Source: Acidimicrobiales bacterium
Lineage (GTDB): Bacteria; Actinomycetota; Acidimicrobiia; Acidimicrobiales; JAUJNH01
DNA: 60,535 bases
NCBI GenBank assembly: GCA_030448245.1
Contig: JAUJNH010000012.1
Span: forward strand, 1-60,535
Reading direction: 5' to 3'
The notes under the pieces are model-generated. The model had not been told where the DNA came from. It did no database searches and was given only the letters and a program-made list of their open reading frames with translations. Shown one piece after another: positions 1 to 9,303 of the stretch. The translations under genes were made by a program, and so were the position numbers. Numbering within the stretch: the first letter of the stretch is position 1; the number at the start of each line of letters is the position of its first letter.

Positions 1-20
1 GCGCCTACGCTCGGGCGGCG

Positions 21-839
21 GTGGCCACACCAGACGTCGACGTCATCCGGTGGGGGCGTGAACGGGCCCGCACCGCCCGGTGGCGCGGCAGCCCCGAGGT
101 CGCGCTGCTCACACCGCTGCCCGGGGCGCCGGTGCCGACGCTGGCCTTCGTCCGCCGCTGCGTGGACACCCTGTCGGCCCAGGGCTTCAGCGCCGTGGTC
201 ACGGGGGCGCTGGCCCCGGCCGAGCAGCGGGCGTTCCTGGCTGCCGGCTTCGCCGAGGCCGAGCGCCTCCACCTCCTGTCGCACAACCTCTCCGACCTTC
301 CCGGCGCCCTCTGCGCAGGCGCCCGGCTGGCCCGCCTGCGCCGGGCCGGGCCGCGTGAGCGGGAGGCGGTCCTGCGGGTCGACACCGCCTCGTTCCCCTC
401 GTTCTGGCAGCTGGACGACGCCGGCCTCACCGACGCCCTCACGGCCACGACCCACAGCCGGTTCACCGTGGCCGTCGACGACGCCAGCGGCGAGGTGGTG
501 GGCTACGCCATCACCGGGCGGAGCGGGCGCAACGGCTACCTGCAGCGCCTGGCCGTCGACCCCGGCCAGCAGGGGCGGGGGCTGGGCCGGGCGCTGGTGG
601 TCGACGGGCTGCGGTGGCTCTCGCGATGGCGGGCCGAGCAGTGCATCGTCAACACCCAGTGGGGCAACGAGGTGGCCCTCGGGCTGTACGAACGGGTGGG
701 CTTCCGCCGGCTCCCCGAGGCGCTGGCCGTGCTGAGCAAGGGCGACAGCCCGAGCCGGCCCTCTCCCTGGGCGTCGGAGACCGTCGGCCGGGGCGCAGCC
801 GGCCGGATCAGGCCGACCTGGTCCGCCGGAGGCGGATGA
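21..839 (+). CDS. GNAT-family N-acetyltransferase
   Basis: A 272-residue protein with a C-terminal GNAT domain. The acetyl-CoA pyrophosphate-binding loop reads QGRGLGRA at about residues 182-190. It is followed by a beta-bulge/helix segment and the family-typical NxxALGLYERVGF near residues 213-225. The N-terminal half looks like a second, degenerate GNAT-like fold. GNAT enzymes transfer an acetyl group from acetyl-CoA to an amine; the substrate here cannot be told. The start is GTG at 21, with a TACGCT -10-like hexamer nine bases upstream, although the window edge hides the rest of the promoter. It is followed after a short gap by the DUF6049/murJ pair. RimI-type protein acetylation is possible but not shown. 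Confidence 0.8.
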   Translation: MATPDVDVIRWGRERARTARWRGSPEVALLTPLPGAPVPTLAFVRRCVDTLSAQGFSAVVTGALAPAEQRAFLAAGFAEAERLHLLSHNLSDLPGALCAGARLARLRRAGPREREAVLRVDTASFPSFWQLDDAGLTDALTATTHSRFTVAVDDASGEVVGYAITGRSGRNGYLQRLAVDPGQQGRGLGRALVVDGLRWLSRWRAEQCIVNTQWGNEVALGLYERVGFRRLPEALAVLSKGDSPSRPSPWASETVGRGAAGRIRPTWSAGGG

Positions 840-956
840 CCCCGACGTAGCGGTCGGCGTCGTCCACGAAGTCGCTGACCGTGTACGGCGTCCAGGGGAG
901 TGACCCCGCTGAGGCCCGCCGGGGCGGGTGCCGGGGTGGGCAGCACGGGCGAGGGG

Positions 957-962
957 TACCGT
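957..962 (+). promoter_or_regulatory. Leaderless -10 hexamer for the DUF6049 gene
   Basis: TACCGT fits the actinobacterial TANNNT -10 pattern. It ends nine bases before the in-frame GTG at 972, so transcription could start at or next to the start codon. It is one of several such hexamers in this window. Confidence 0.45.
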
Positions 963-971
963 CGTCGCCCC

Positions 972-3245
972 GTGGGTGGTGCGCACGACCGGCCGCGACG
1001 GGCGGGCTGCGCCTGGTGGCTGGCCCGCTGCGTCCTGGCGATGGCGTTCGTCCTCCCGGGCGTCGCCACGGTGGCCGGGGCGGCGGCGGCAGTCGGCGGC
1101 CAGATGCGGCTGGTGCGCCAGACGCCGTGGGTGGCTGCCGGTGAGAGCTTCACGCTGGCCCTGCGGGCGGTCGACGTGGCCGACCCGGCGTCGGTCGAGC
1201 TGGCCGTCACCCTCTACCCCGCGGTGAAGAGCCGGTCCGAGCTGGCCAGGACGGCCTCGGGCGACGGTCTGAAGGCACCGGTCTGGCCCCGGGCGAACAC
1301 GGCGGTGCCCCTGCCCGAGGTCCCGCGGGCAGCCGACGGGACGCTGACCGTGCAGGTGCCGACCCGCGACCCGGGGGCCTCGCCCGACAGCACCCGGGCG
1401 ACGCTGAGCCAGCCGGGCATCTACCCGGTGCAGGTCGAGCTGCGCGAGCTCGGGGGCGGCGACACCGTGCACCGGCTGACCACCCACCTGCTGGCCGTGA
1501 AGCCGCCGACCGAAGGGGCCCGCCTGGCTGCGACCGTCGTGCTGCCGCTGTCGGCCCCGCCCTCGAGCAACCTGGCCGAGGGCCCCGTCGGCCCGCCGGC
1601 CGGCGCCACCGCCCTGGGCGACGCCGGGATGGGGCTGGCCGCCGCGCCCGCGGTGCCGGTCACGCTGGCTCCCACGCCCGAGGTGCTGTCGTCGCTGACC
1701 ACCTCGCAGCCGGTCACCGCCGAGGTGCTGCAGGAGGCACTGGCCGAGCGGGACGTGCTCGGACGGCCGTTCGTCCCCGTCCAGGTCCCGCCCCTCGGCG
1801 CTACGGCCGGCGCCCTGCTGGCCCAGCAGCTGGAGACCGGGCGCGAGGTCGTCCGCAACGCGCTGGGCCGCGACCCGATCCAGGGCACCTGGCTGGCCGA
1901 CGAGCCCCTCGACGGGCCGGCGCTGAGCCAGCTGGTGGCGGCCGGATCACCCCGCCTGCTGCTGCCCCAGGCCGACCTCGGTCCGACCGGGCCCGGTGTG
2001 CCGGTGCCGCTGCGGCCCGTCACGGTCACCGGGGGCGGGGCCACCGCCACCGCCCTGGTGGCCGACGGCGCCCTGGCCGCCCACCTCGACCCACGGGTCC
2101 CGTCGGTCGAGCAGCCGCTCCTGGCCCACCGCGTCCTGGCCGACCTGGCCGCCATCGCCACCCTGCCGGCCGACCAGGCGGCCCCAGCCCCCGAGCCGCG
2201 GGCCGATCCAGGCGTGGTCACGATCGTGGCGACGCGGCGCTTCACGCCCAGCAGCGCGTTCATCACCGAGCTGCTGGCCGGCCTGGCCAGCAGCCCGGTG
2301 GTGCAGCCGGTCGACCTGGCCGCCGCCTTCGCGGTGGCCGCCGAGCCGCCTCCGCCCCCGCCCGGCCCGGCCCCCACCACCCGGGCCCGGCGGGGCACCA
2401 CGTCCACCACCCGGCTTGCTCCCGCCGGCCGCACGCTCCGCCCGCTGCCGGCGGGGCCGGCGGACTCCGACATCAGCGCCGTGGTCACCGACGCCATCCA
2501 GCTGGTGTCGAGCCACACCCAGGTCCTGGGTGAGGCCGCCCCGGTCCAGGCCCAGAACGCCGCCACCCGCCCGCCGCGGCCGGGTGACCTGCCCCAGGGC
2601 GAGCTTCGACGGCGGCTCCTGGTGGCCACCTCGGCCGACCTGCCGATCGACCAGCGCCGAGCCCGCCTCAGGGGCCTGGTGGAGCGGGTCGAGGAGGACC
2701 TCGACGGCCTCAGCATGCTCGACGACCGCACCCTGCGGCTCACGGCCCGGACGGGCCAGCTCCCCATCGGCATCTTCAACCAGACGGGCCGGACGGCCCG
2801 GGTGCTGCTGCAGCTCGAGAGCGACAAGCTCGAGTTCCCGGAAGGGAACCGGTCGCCGGTCGTCCTCGACCGGGAGACCACCACGACCCGGATGCTGGTG
2901 CGGGTGCGGACCTCCGGCGCCTTCGCGGTGAAGGTGCGCCTCCTGACCCCCGACGGCAGCCGGGTGCTGCAGGAGACCGACTACGTGGTGCGGGCCGACA
3001 CCTTCCCGGGCGTGGCCATCGCCGTCAGCGGGGCCGCTGCGCTGTTCCTGGCCGTCTGGTGGGGCAGGACGCTGCTGAGCGAGCGCGGCCGCCACGCCCG
3101 GCCGCGCCACGCCCCGGCGCCGGCGCCGGTGGGCAGCGGCGTGCGGCTCGGTGCCGGACCGGAGCCAGCCCCGAGCCCCGGGCGCCGCAGGCGCCACCGG
3201 GGCGGAAAGCACCGGGCCCGGCGCCGCCACCGGCGAGCGGGGTGA
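972..3245 (+). CDS. DUF6049-family secreted/membrane-anchored protein
   Basis: About 757 residues. An N-terminal hydrophobic signal segment (residues ~15-40) is followed by a large extracytoplasmic region. A proline/threonine-rich linker lies at ~457-485. One transmembrane helix (FPGVAIAVSGAAALFLAVWW) at ~678-702 leads into a very basic Arg/Pro/His tail on the cytoplasmic side. DUF6049 proteins are encoded immediately upstream of murJ in many Actinobacteria and probably act in the envelope; their function is unknown. An upstream GTG at 900 is in frame, but GTG 972 is preferred because a TACCGT hexamer lies nine bases upstream and the signal peptide is then better placed. Its stop overlaps the murJ start (GTGA), which indicates translational coupling. 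Confidence 0.8.
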   Translation: MGGAHDRPRRAGCAWWLARCVLAMAFVLPGVATVAGAAAAVGGQMRLVRQTPWVAAGESFTLALRAVDVADPASVELAVTLYPAVKSRSELARTASGDGLKAPVWPRANTAVPLPEVPRAADGTLTVQVPTRDPGASPDSTRATLSQPGIYPVQVELRELGGGDTVHRLTTHLLAVKPPTEGARLAATVVLPLSAPPSSNLAEGPVGPPAGATALGDAGMGLAAAPAVPVTLAPTPEVLSSLTTSQPVTAEVLQEALAERDVLGRPFVPVQVPPLGATAGALLAQQLETGREVVRNALGRDPIQGTWLADEPLDGPALSQLVAAGSPRLLLPQADLGPTGPGVPVPLRPVTVTGGGATATALVADGALAAHLDPRVPSVEQPLLAHRVLADLAAIATLPADQAAPAPEPRADPGVVTIVATRRFTPSSAFITELLAGLASSPVVQPVDLAAAFAVAAEPPPPPPGPAPTTRARRGTTSTTRLAPAGRTLRPLPAGPADSDISAVVTDAIQLVSSHTQVLGEAAPVQAQNAATRPPRPGDLPQGELRRRLLVATSADLPIDQRRARLRGLVERVEEDLDGLSMLDDRTLRLTARTGQLPIGIFNQTGRTARVLLQLESDKLEFPEGNRSPVVLDRETTTTRMLVRVRTSGAFAVKVRLLTPDGSRVLQETDYVVRADTFPGVAIAVSGAAALFLAVWWGRTLLSERGRHARPRHAPAPAPVGSGVRLGAGPEPAPSPGRRRRHRGGKHRARRRHRRAG

Positions 3246-4942
3246 CGGCCACCAGCGGCCGCCCGTCGCTGGCCCGGGCGACGGGCATCATGGCGGCGGG
3301 CACCGCCCTGTCACGCCTCACCGGGTTCGGCCGCAACATCGCCCTGGCCGTCGCCATCGGCCAGAACCTGCTGACCGACACCTTTAACCTGGCCAACACC
3401 ACCCCCAACATCATCTACGAGCTGCTCCTCGGCGGCGTCCTGTCGGCCACGCTGGTGCCGCTCTTCGTGCAGCTGCTGGCCAAGGTCGACACCGCAGGCG
3501 AGGCGGGCGGGGCGGGCGAGGCGGGCGAGGGGGGCCGCACGGGTGAGGCCGAGGCCGCCTGGCACGACATCTCGGCCGTGGTCACCCTCGCCGTGGTGGC
3601 GTCGGTGGCGGCGGCGGTGGCCTTCCTGCTGGCTGCGCCCCTCCTGGTCAGCCTCTACTTCGGCGACCGGACGGCCGACCAGCGGGCCGTCGGCACCGGG
3701 CTGGTGCGGCTGTTCGCCCCGCAGGTGGTGGCCTATGCGGTCATCGCGCTCACCACGGCCCTGCTCAACGCCCGCCGGCGGTTCGCGGCGCCGATGTTCG
3801 CCCCGGTGGCCAACAACCTGGTGGTGATCGCCACCATCCTCCTGCTCCCGTTGGTGGCCCGCAGCCTCGACGTGGGCGCCTTCCGCCACGACACCCGGGC
3901 GCTGGCCTTCCTCGGCCTCGGCACCACCCTGGGCGTGCTGGCCATGGCCGCCGTGCAGGTGGCCCGGCTGCCGGCCGCCGGGCTCCTGGGGCGCCGCGCC
4001 GGGGCCGGCGGCCGGATGGGCCTGCGGCCGACGTGGGACCTGCGGGCTCCCTCGATCCGGCGGGTCGTGGGCCTGTCGGGCTGGACCCTGGGCGTGGTGG
4101 TCGCCAACCAGGTGGCCCTCCTCGTCGTGTACCGGCTGGCCGCCGGGCGGGAGGGCGGCGTCACCGCCTACATGACCGCGCTGGTCTTCTTCCTCCTCCC
4201 CCACGGCGTGTACGCCGTGTCGGTCATCACCGCCCTGCAGCCGGACATGGCCGAGCGGTGGGCCGCGGGTGACCCGGCCGGCCTGGGCGAGCGGGTGGCC
4301 ACGGGGCTGCGCACGATCCTGGCCGTCATCGTGCCGGCCGGCGTGGGCCTGGCCCTGGTGGCCGGGCCGCTGGTCGGCACCCTGCTGCAGCACGGCCGCT
4401 TCGACGAGGGCGACGCCCGGGTGACGGCGGGCACGCTGGCCTGCTTCGCCCTGGGCCTGCCCGGCTTCTCGGCCTTCCTCTTCCTGACCCGGGTGTGGCA
4501 GTCCATGCAGGACACCAGGACGGCGTTCCTGCTCTACGTGGTCGAGAACGCCACGAACATCGCCCTGGCCGTGGCGCTGTTCCCCCGCTTCGGCGTGCCT
4601 GGGCTGGCCGCGGCCTACGGCGGCGCCTACACGGTGGGCTCGGCGGTGACCCTGGCCGTGCTGCGCCGCCGGCTGCCGGCCGGCTGGAGCAGCGGCGTCG
4701 GCACCTTCGCCCTCAGGCTGGCAGGGGCCACGGCCTCGCTGGCCGTCGCCGTGGCCCTCGCCGCCCTCGCCGTCCGGGCCGTCCTGCCCCCCGGCAGCAC
4801 CCGCGCCGCGGTGCAGCTGGCGGTTGCCGTCCCGGCCGGCGGGGTCGCCTTCCTGGGCGCCTCGGCCGCCCTGGGGCTGCGCGAGTCGCTGGCCCTGTTG
4901 CGGCCCATCGTGGGCAGGCTGCGGCGCCGGCGGACAGGATGA
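3242..4942 (+). CDS. murJ: Lipid II flippase MurJ (MviN)
   Basis: About 566 residues of a polytopic MOP-superfamily membrane protein. The N-terminal signature is recognisable (ATGIMAAGTALSRLTGFGRN, then NLANTTPNIIYELLLGGVLS). MurJ flips the peptidoglycan precursor lipid II across the cytoplasmic membrane. The GTG start at 3242 overlaps the DUF6049 stop by four bases. An unusual Gly/Glu/Ala-rich insertion (GEAGGAGEAGEGG, residues ~86-100) lies in the loop before the third helix and is low complexity. The position next to DUF6049 and upstream of the kinase/sigma genes matches the conserved actinobacterial order. Identification is secure from the N-terminal motifs plus context. Confidence 0.95.
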   Translation: MTATSGRPSLARATGIMAAGTALSRLTGFGRNIALAVAIGQNLLTDTFNLANTTPNIIYELLLGGVLSATLVPLFVQLLAKVDTAGEAGGAGEAGEGGRTGEAEAAWHDISAVVTLAVVASVAAAVAFLLAAPLLVSLYFGDRTADQRAVGTGLVRLFAPQVVAYAVIALTTALLNARRRFAAPMFAPVANNLVVIATILLLPLVARSLDVGAFRHDTRALAFLGLGTTLGVLAMAAVQVARLPAAGLLGRRAGAGGRMGLRPTWDLRAPSIRRVVGLSGWTLGVVVANQVALLVVYRLAAGREGGVTAYMTALVFFLLPHGVYAVSVITALQPDMAERWAAGDPAGLGERVATGLRTILAVIVPAGVGLALVAGPLVGTLLQHGRFDEGDARVTAGTLACFALGLPGFSAFLFLTRVWQSMQDTRTAFLLYVVENATNIALAVALFPRFGVPGLAAAYGGAYTVGSAVTLAVLRRRLPAGWSSGVGTFALRLAGATASLAVAVALAALAVRAVLPPGSTRAAVQLAVAVPAGGVAFLGASAALGLRESLALLRPIVGRLRRRRTG

Positions 4943-5055
4943 CGGCGATCCCAGGCCGGGCGTCACCAAAGCCGGCTCGAGGAAGTCGTACCTGGCAGGG
5001 CCCGCTCACTCCGAGCGCGGCTGCCCCGCCTCCGAGCACGAAGGGCTGATCCCCA

Positions 5056-5907
5056 ATGACCGTCCGAGTGGTGTCCGACAGCGGCTGTGACCTCCCCCCC
5101 GCCCTGTGCGACGAGATGGGGATCGAGGTCGTGCCCCTCACCATCCGCTTCGGCGACGAGTCGCTCGTCGACCGCAAGGACCTGACGCCGAAGGAGTTCT
5201 GGGCCAAGTGCAAGGCGGCGCCTGCGCTGCCCGAGACGGCCGCCCCCTCCCCCGGCGCCTTCGAGGAGGCCTACCGCCGAGCCCAGGCCGGCGGCGCCGA
5301 CGGCGTCGTCGTGGTCACCCTGTCCGCCAAGATGTCGGCCACCATCCAGGCGGCCCAGCTGGCCGCCGACGGCGTCGGGGCCGACCTGCCGGTGCGGATC
5401 GTGGACTCGGGCAACGCCAGCCTCGGCGAGGGCATGGTCGCCCTGGCCGCCGCCAAGGCCGCCGCCGCCGGCCACGACCTCGACGCCGTCGAGGCGGCCG
5501 CCCGCACCGCCGCCGCCAACGTCACCCTCGTCGCCGTGATCGACACGCTCGACAACCTCCGGCGGGGCGGCCGGATCGGGGGGGCGCAGGCACTGATGGG
5601 GGGCCTGCTGTCGATCAAGCCGCTGATCACCGTCAGCCCGACGACCGGGGGCGAGGTGGCCGAGGCCGGCAAGCAGCGGACCAGGGCGAAGGCGGTGAAC
5701 GCCCTGCTCGACAAGGTTCGGGCCATCGGCCCGGTCGACACGCTGGGCGTGATGCACGCCGAGGCCCCCGACGTAGAGGACCTCCTGGCCCGCCTCGACG
5801 ACATCGTCCCCCGCGAGGACATCACCGTGGCCGACGTCGGCGCGGTGATCGGCACCCACGTCGGCCCCGGCTGCATCGGCGTGGTGACGGTCAAGTCGGG
5901 CCGCTGA
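5056..5907 (+). CDS. DegV family fatty-acid-binding protein
   Basis: A 283-residue DegV (EDD-fold) protein. It opens with VRVVSDSGCDLPPALCDEMG and has the family lipid-contact motifs PETAAPSPGAFEEAY (~residues 55-70) and LSAKMSATIQAAQLA (~95-110). SIKPLITV and TGGEVAEAGKQRTRAKA follow at ~190-215. DegV/FakB proteins bind a fatty acid and, in other bacteria, present it to the FakA kinase; no fakA is seen nearby. The start is ATG 5056, about 110 bases after murJ. Insertion of a DegV gene between murJ and the kinase is a local variation on the conserved order. Confidence 0.9.
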   Translation: MTVRVVSDSGCDLPPALCDEMGIEVVPLTIRFGDESLVDRKDLTPKEFWAKCKAAPALPETAAPSPGAFEEAYRRAQAGGADGVVVVTLSAKMSATIQAAQLAADGVGADLPVRIVDSGNASLGEGMVALAAAKAAAAGHDLDAVEAAARTAAANVTLVAVIDTLDNLRRGGRIGGAQALMGGLLSIKPLITVSPTTGGEVAEAGKQRTRAKAVNALLDKVRAIGPVDTLGVMHAEAPDVEDLLARLDDIVPREDITVADVGAVIGTHVGPGCIGVVTVKSGR

Positions 5908-5984
5908 CCACCCACCGGACCCGGCCGGCCGGCGGGCGGTTGCCGGGCGGTCCGCCACGACCCGGGGATCCGGAGGGCTTTCGG

Positions 5985-5990
5985 TAGCCT
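5985..5990 (+). promoter_or_regulatory. Leaderless -10 hexamer for the Ser/Thr kinase operon
   Basis: TAGCCT ends eight bases before GTG 5999. The same hexamer and spacing occur upstream of the DUF3566 gene (35048). This decides against the TTG at 5990 as the start. Confidence 0.5.
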
Positions 5991-5998
5991 TGCCCGCA

Positions 5999-7654
5999 GT
6001 GTCCGATGCCGGGGGTGCCGGGACGGCCGCCGGCCACCAGGAGGTCCTGGTCGGGCGCTACCGGCTGGTGCGCCGGCTGGCCGAGGGCGGGATGGCCACC
6101 GTCTGGGAGGGCCGCGACGAGATCCTGGCCCGGCCCGTCGCCGTGAAGATCCCCCATCCGCAGCTCGCGTCGGACCCCGCCTACCGCGAGCGGTTCCGGC
6201 GCGAGGCGGTGGCAGCGGCCCGCCTGGCCCACCCCGGGATCGTGGCCACCTTCGACACGGGTGCCGACGGCCCCGTCGACTTCATCGTGATGGAGCTGGT
6301 GCCGGGCCGCACCGTGCGGGACCTGGTGGCCGGCGGGCCGGTGCCTCCGGAGGTGGCCGTGCCGATCGCCGCCCAGGTGGCCGAGGCCCTGGATGCCGCC
6401 CACGAGGCCGGGATCGTCCACCGCGACATCAAGCCGGCCAACCTGCTGCTGGTCGACGACGGGGCCGGGCCCAGGGTGAAGGTGGCCGACTTCGGCGTGG
6501 CCCGGGCCAAGGAGGTGCTCGACCAGCGGCTGAGCGAGGCCAGCGTCACCCGCGAGGGCGTGGTGCTGGGCACGGCCCGCTACCTGGCGCCGGAGCAGGT
6601 CGGCGGCCACGACATCGACGCCCGGACCGACATCTACGCGCTCGGGTGCGTCCTGCACGAGCTCCTGACCGGCCAGCCGCCCTTCACCCGGGACAACGAC
6701 ATGGGCACGGCGCTGGCCCACCTCACAGAGCCGCCGCCGCCCCTCAGGTCGCTCGGCGTGCACGTCGACCCGGCGCTCGAGGGCCTGGTCCTGGCCTGCC
6801 TGGCCAAGGACCCGCAGCACCGGCCGGCGTCGGCCCGCGTGCTGGCCGAAGAGCTCCGCATGCTGGCCGCACCGCAGGCCGACCCGCCGACGGCAGCCGT
6901 CGCCGCGGTCGACCTCGACGGCGGCCGCTTCCCCGCCGCATCGCGGCGAGCATCGCCGACGGTGGCGCTGCCGACGGCACAGCCGCAGCCGCAGCCGCAG
7001 CCGCAGCCGGTCCAGGCGAGGCGGCCGGCCCCCGCTCCCGGTGGGCGCGGCAGCCACGGCACCCGGTCGGTCCGCCGCCCCGCCCGGTCACGGGCCCCGA
7101 TCGTGGTGGTCGGCTGCCTCGTGGTGGCTGCCCTCGCCACCGCCCTGATCGTGCTCGCCGTCCCCACCACCCTGCCGTCGGGTTCGGGTGGGCGCACCAC
7201 CAGCTCGGCCGGACCCGGGCCTCCCACCGTGGCCGCCGTGCGCTCGTTCGATCCGCCGCCCGGCGACGGCCGGGAGAACGACGGCGAGCTCGGGCGGCTC
7301 ACCGACCGCAACCCGAGCACGACGTGGTCCACCGACCGCTACCGCCAGCCACCGGTGTTCGGCAACCTCAAGAAGGGGGTCGGGCTCGTCGTCACCCTGC
7401 GCCAGCCGGCCCGGCTGGGCACGCTGCGGGTGCGCAGCGCCAGCCGGGCGTGGGCCGCCCAGGTCTACGTGGCCGGCGCCCCCTCCCCCACGCTGAGCGG
7501 GTGGGGCCAGCCCGTCGCCAAGGCCAGCGGCGTCGACGGCGACCTCGAGCTCGACCTCGACGCCAAGAGCGGCGGCGCCGTCCTCGTGTGGTTCACCGAC
7601 CCGGGCCGCACCGGCCAGGTCGTGGTCGGCGAGCTGGAGCTCGAGGCACCGTGA
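5999..7654 (+). CDS. Membrane Ser/Thr protein kinase with extracellular discoidin-like domain
   Basis: About 551 residues. The kinase domain runs from the N-terminus to residue ~290, with glycine loop LAEGGMATVWEG (~27-38), lysine in VAVKIPHP (~47-54), catalytic loop HRDIKPANLL (~140), DFG (~164) and APE-type YLAPEQ (~196). A cytoplasmic Pro/Gln linker with a QP tract follows, then one TM helix (~367-390). The extracellular region of ~160 residues resembles the discoidin/F5-8-type domains found in actinobacterial kinases beside MurJ. In Streptomyces and mycobacteria the equivalent protein (MviN-linked, with a degenerate kinase in Mycobacterium) regulates peptidoglycan synthesis; here the catalytic residues look intact. 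It is translationally coupled (GTGA) to the sigma factor. Confidence 0.9.
   Translation: MSDAGGAGTAAGHQEVLVGRYRLVRRLAEGGMATVWEGRDEILARPVAVKIPHPQLASDPAYRERFRREAVAAARLAHPGIVATFDTGADGPVDFIVMELVPGRTVRDLVAGGPVPPEVAVPIAAQVAEALDAAHEAGIVHRDIKPANLLLVDDGAGPRVKVADFGVARAKEVLDQRLSEASVTREGVVLGTARYLAPEQVGGHDIDARTDIYALGCVLHELLTGQPPFTRDNDMGTALAHLTEPPPPLRSLGVHVDPALEGLVLACLAKDPQHRPASARVLAEELRMLAAPQADPPTAAVAAVDLDGGRFPAASRRASPTVALPTAQPQPQPQPQPVQARRPAPAPGGRGSHGTRSVRRPARSRAPIVVVGCLVVAALATALIVLAVPTTLPSGSGGRTTSSAGPGPPTVAAVRSFDPPPGDGRENDGELGRLTDRNPSTTWSTDRYRQPPVFGNLKKGVGLVVTLRQPARLGTLRVRSASRAWAAQVYVAGAPSPTLSGWGQPVAKASGVDGDLELDLDAKSGGAVLVWFTDPGRTGQVVVGELELEAP
6980..7009 (+). repeat. (CAGCCG)x5 microsatellite inside the kinase gene
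   Basis: Five perfect tandem CAGCCG hexamers encode the QP tract in the cytoplasmic linker between the kinase domain and the transmembrane helix. Copy-number change would keep the frame, altering only linker length. Confidence 0.9.
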
Positions 7655-8304
7655 GTCAGCTGCCGCCCGACACCTCGGCGCCGGCCGTCGGCCTCGACGC
7701 CGGGCCCGGCGGGCGGGAGCGGGCTCCCGATCCCGACGCCGACCTGGTGGCCGCCGCCCGGCAGGGCGACCGGCGGGCGCTCGACGACCTCCTCCGCCGC
7801 CACCAGCCGCGCCTGTGGGCGGTGTGCCGCCGGCTGACGGGCGCCGACGCCGACGCCGACGACGCCCTGCAGGAGGCCATGGTGGCCATGGTGCGGGCGC
7901 TGCCGTCGTTCGACGCCCGGGCCCGGTTCGGCACCTGGGCCTACCGGATCGCCGTCAACGCCAGCCTCGACGAGCTGCGACGGCGGCGGCGGCGGCCCGA
8001 CCCGGGCCTGCCCGGCGACCCCGACGTGCCCGGGGCCGAGCCGGTGGCAGGCACGGTGGCCCCGGAGGCGGCGGCGCTGGCCGCCGACGTCGACGCCGCC
8101 CTGCGCCGCCTGCCACCCGAGTTCCGGGGCCCGGTGGTCCTGCGGGACCTCTGCGGGCTGGACTACGCCGAGATCGCCGAGGTCCTCGACCTGCCGGCGG
8201 GCACCGTGCGGTCGCGCATCAGCCGGGGCCGGGCGGCCCTGGCCCCGCTGCTGGCGGCCGGGAACCGGGTTGACCCCGCAGATCGTCCTAGGACCCGACC
8301 GTGA
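7651..8304 (+). CDS. sigM: ECF-type RNA polymerase sigma factor (SigM-like)
   Basis: 217 residues with a sigma-70 region 2 (DADDALQEAMVAMVRALP and FGTWAYRIAVNASLDELRRR, ~65-115) and a region 4 helix-turn-helix (DYAEIAEVLDLPAGTVRSRI, ~170-195). The start GTG 7651 overlaps the kinase stop. In Streptomyces and Mycobacterium, sigM lies in exactly this position between the MurJ/kinase genes and trxB, with its anti-sigma factor next to it. SigM there responds to envelope or osmotic stress. The sigM symbol is assigned from synteny and length. It is followed by a four-base overlap with the anti-sigma-like gene. Confidence 0.88.
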   Translation: MSQLPPDTSAPAVGLDAGPGGRERAPDPDADLVAAARQGDRRALDDLLRRHQPRLWAVCRRLTGADADADDALQEAMVAMVRALPSFDARARFGTWAYRIAVNASLDELRRRRRRPDPGLPGDPDVPGAEPVAGTVAPEAAALAADVDAALRRLPPEFRGPVVLRDLCGLDYAEIAEVLDLPAGTVRSRISRGRAALAPLLAAGNRVDPADRPRTRP

Positions 8305-9287
8305 GCTCCGCCGAACCCCCCCTCCCCGTCCCCGAGGACGATGCCCTCGACGCGGCCGCCAGCGCCGTGGTGGACGGCGTCGCCACCCCCGACGAGGCGG
8401 CGCTGGTGGCGGCCAGGCCCGACGGGCAGGCCCGGGTCGATGCCCTGCGGGCGGTCGCCGGCGCCGTGGGCCGGCCGGTGCCCGAGCAGGACCAGGCCGC
8501 CGCGGCCCGGGCCCGGGCGGCCGCGCTCGACGCCTTTGCCGCGGCCGCCGCCGCCGCCGCTCCTGCCACCGCAACCGCCACCGCTGCGGGCGCGGACGAT
8601 GGCGCCGCCCCCGCGGCTGCCCGGCCGAACGGCCTGGAGGACCGCCAGGCCAGCGTCACCAGGCTCCCGCCGCCCCCGTCGGCTGCAGGGGCACGGTGGC
8701 TGCCCCGGCTCAGCCTGGTCGCCGCCGCCCTGTTCCTGCTCCTCGCCGTCGGTGCCGTGGCCGCCGGCGTCCTCGGCGACGACGACGCCGCCGAGCGCCA
8801 GACCAGCGCCGCCGAGGTCGCCGCCGGGGCCACCACCGCACCCCCCGAGCAGCTGGCTGCACCAGCAGCCCCCGCGGCGGCCGCAGGGGCCGCCGCGGAC
8901 GCGGCGGCGCCCACCTCCGTGGCGCGGGCCGTTCCCCCGCCCGCCGGCAGCCCCACCCCGCTGGCGCCCGTCGTGGACGGCGGCGACGTCGGCAGCCAGA
9001 TCGAGGTCCAAGACCTGGCCCAACGAGCTGCCGCGGCCCTCGACAGCCCCCCCGACCCGGCCACGGCCGCCGCCGGCTCGGCCCTCCCCAGCGACGTCCA
9101 GGCCTGCGTGCGGGCCGGGCCCACGGCCGCCGGCCAGCCGGTGGGCGACCTCCGCTACCGGGCGGTGGGCCGCTTCCGCGCCACGCCGGCCGTCGTCCTC
9201 GCCTACGACCGCCCCGGCTCGCCCTCCCGCCTCCTCCTGGTCCTGGCCCGCAGGGACTGCACCCTCCTCGCCTCAGCCCCGTTCTGA
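8301..9287 (+). CDS. Putative membrane anti-sigma factor
   Basis: 328 residues. The N-terminal cytoplasmic part has an anti-sigma-like helical start (LDAAASAVVDGVATPDEAAL). An Ala-rich linker and a TM helix (WLPRLSLVAAALFLLLAVG, ~133-155) follow. The extracytoplasmic Ala/Pro-rich region ends in a small folded domain with two cysteines (~275-320). The HxxxCxxC zinc-binding anti-sigma motif is not visible, so assignment rests on the position directly after the sigma factor (GTGA overlap), the topology and synteny with the SigM anti-sigma (RsmA). It probably holds the sigma factor at the membrane. Confidence 0.7.
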   Translation: MSSAEPPLPVPEDDALDAAASAVVDGVATPDEAALVAARPDGQARVDALRAVAGAVGRPVPEQDQAAAARARAAALDAFAAAAAAAAPATATATAAGADDGAAPAAARPNGLEDRQASVTRLPPPPSAAGARWLPRLSLVAAALFLLLAVGAVAAGVLGDDDAAERQTSAAEVAAGATTAPPEQLAAPAAPAAAAGAAADAAAPTSVARAVPPPAGSPTPLAPVVDGGDVGSQIEVQDLAQRAAAALDSPPDPATAAAGSALPSDVQACVRAGPTAAGQPVGDLRYRAVGRFRATPAVVLAYDRPGSPSRLLLVLARRDCTLLASAPF

Positions 9288-9303
9288 GGCCTGGGGCGCC
9301 CGG

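Noticed and set aside
3059..3241. Earlier start of murJ inside the DUF6049 gene
   Set aside because: It would add a Pro/Arg-rich stretch. GTG 3242 gives the conserved MurJ N-terminus and a GTGA overlap.
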